Source: Pigoraptor vietnamica | Taxonomy: Eukaryota > Opisthokonta > Filasterea | Direction: 5' to 3' | Length of the DNA: 21,820 nt | Assembly (NCBI GenBank): GCA_943704525.1 | Contig: CALSCQ010003221.1 | Span: forward strand, 1-21,820 | Shown here: positions 21,711 to 21,820 of the stretch, in pieces | Layout: every line of letters begins with the position of its first letter | How positions within the stretch are numbered: position 1 is the first letter of the stretch | The notes under the pieces: generated by a model | Database searches by the model: none | What the model was told of the DNA's origin: nothing | What the model saw: the letters and a program-made list of their open reading frames with translations, nothing else | Translations under genes and position numbers: made by a program

Positions 21711-21820
21711 CCCTCCTCCCCCTCCTCCTCCTCCCTTCCTCCTCCTTCCTTCCTCCTCCTCCCTTCCTCCTCCTCCCTTCCTCCTCCTCCCTTCCTCCTC
21801 CTCCCCCCTCCGCCCCCCCC
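21711..21820. repeat. Polypyrimidine CTTCCTCCTCCTCC minisatellite
   Basis: Almost pure C/T up to the window edge, in the intron that begins at 21559. The recurring unit is about 14 bases, degenerating to CCTCC and a C run. Such homopurine-homopyrimidine mirror sequence is prone to triplex (H-DNA) formation. Confidence 0.9.

Overview
This is nuclear DNA of a GC-rich, intron-rich eukaryote, most likely a unicellular relative of animals or fungi (a protist-grade opisthokont or close kin). Most genes are split by short introns of about 70-270 bases. The gene mix is unusual: an animal-type ADP-dependent glucokinase and a SCAMP membrane protein lie close to a WOPR (Gti1/Pac2) transcription factor, a family known mainly from fungi. 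There is no operon structure, rRNA or CRISPR, and I recognise no tRNA.

Layout from left to right: a (GT)37 repeat; the 3' three quarters of the AP-3 complex beta subunit gene (+, 262-3968); a WOPR regulator (-, 4442-5694); a SCAMP gene (+, about 7390-9582); an intronless gene for a repeat-rich protein with an EF-hand-like core and a histidine-rich tail (-, 10012-10722); ADP-dependent glucokinase (+, 12863-15186); a leucine-rich-repeat protein with a C-terminal cysteine module (-, 15274-17205); an intronless Ser/Pro/Arg-rich disordered protein (+, 18636-20144); and the first two exons of an RRM RNA-binding protein with an RG-rich N-terminus (+, from 20993, running off the window).

The strands alternate strictly through the first seven genes. 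The convergent gaps are short (473, 429 and 87 bases between stop codons). The three divergent gaps are long (about 1.4 to 2.1 kb). All the unexplained sequence sits in the divergent gaps: GC-rich, palindrome-rich blocks flanked by AT-rich stretches, and a shared 18-base motif (TTCATACA-N3-TYCATAG) present in all three. CA/GT microsatellites lie in introns of four genes (for the AP-3 gene, a presumed intron).

Splicing has a clear local style. In my gene models all 32 GT donors and the single GC donor have G at intron position +5, mostly as GTGNG. Four ATGs, three assigned starts plus the SCAMP candidate, share an AAAATG context. The genes are unrelated in function: endosomal sorting (AP-3), post-Golgi membrane traffic (SCAMP), sugar phosphorylation (ADP-glucokinase), transcription (WOPR) and RNA binding (RRM). 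I see no metabolic or regulatory cluster.
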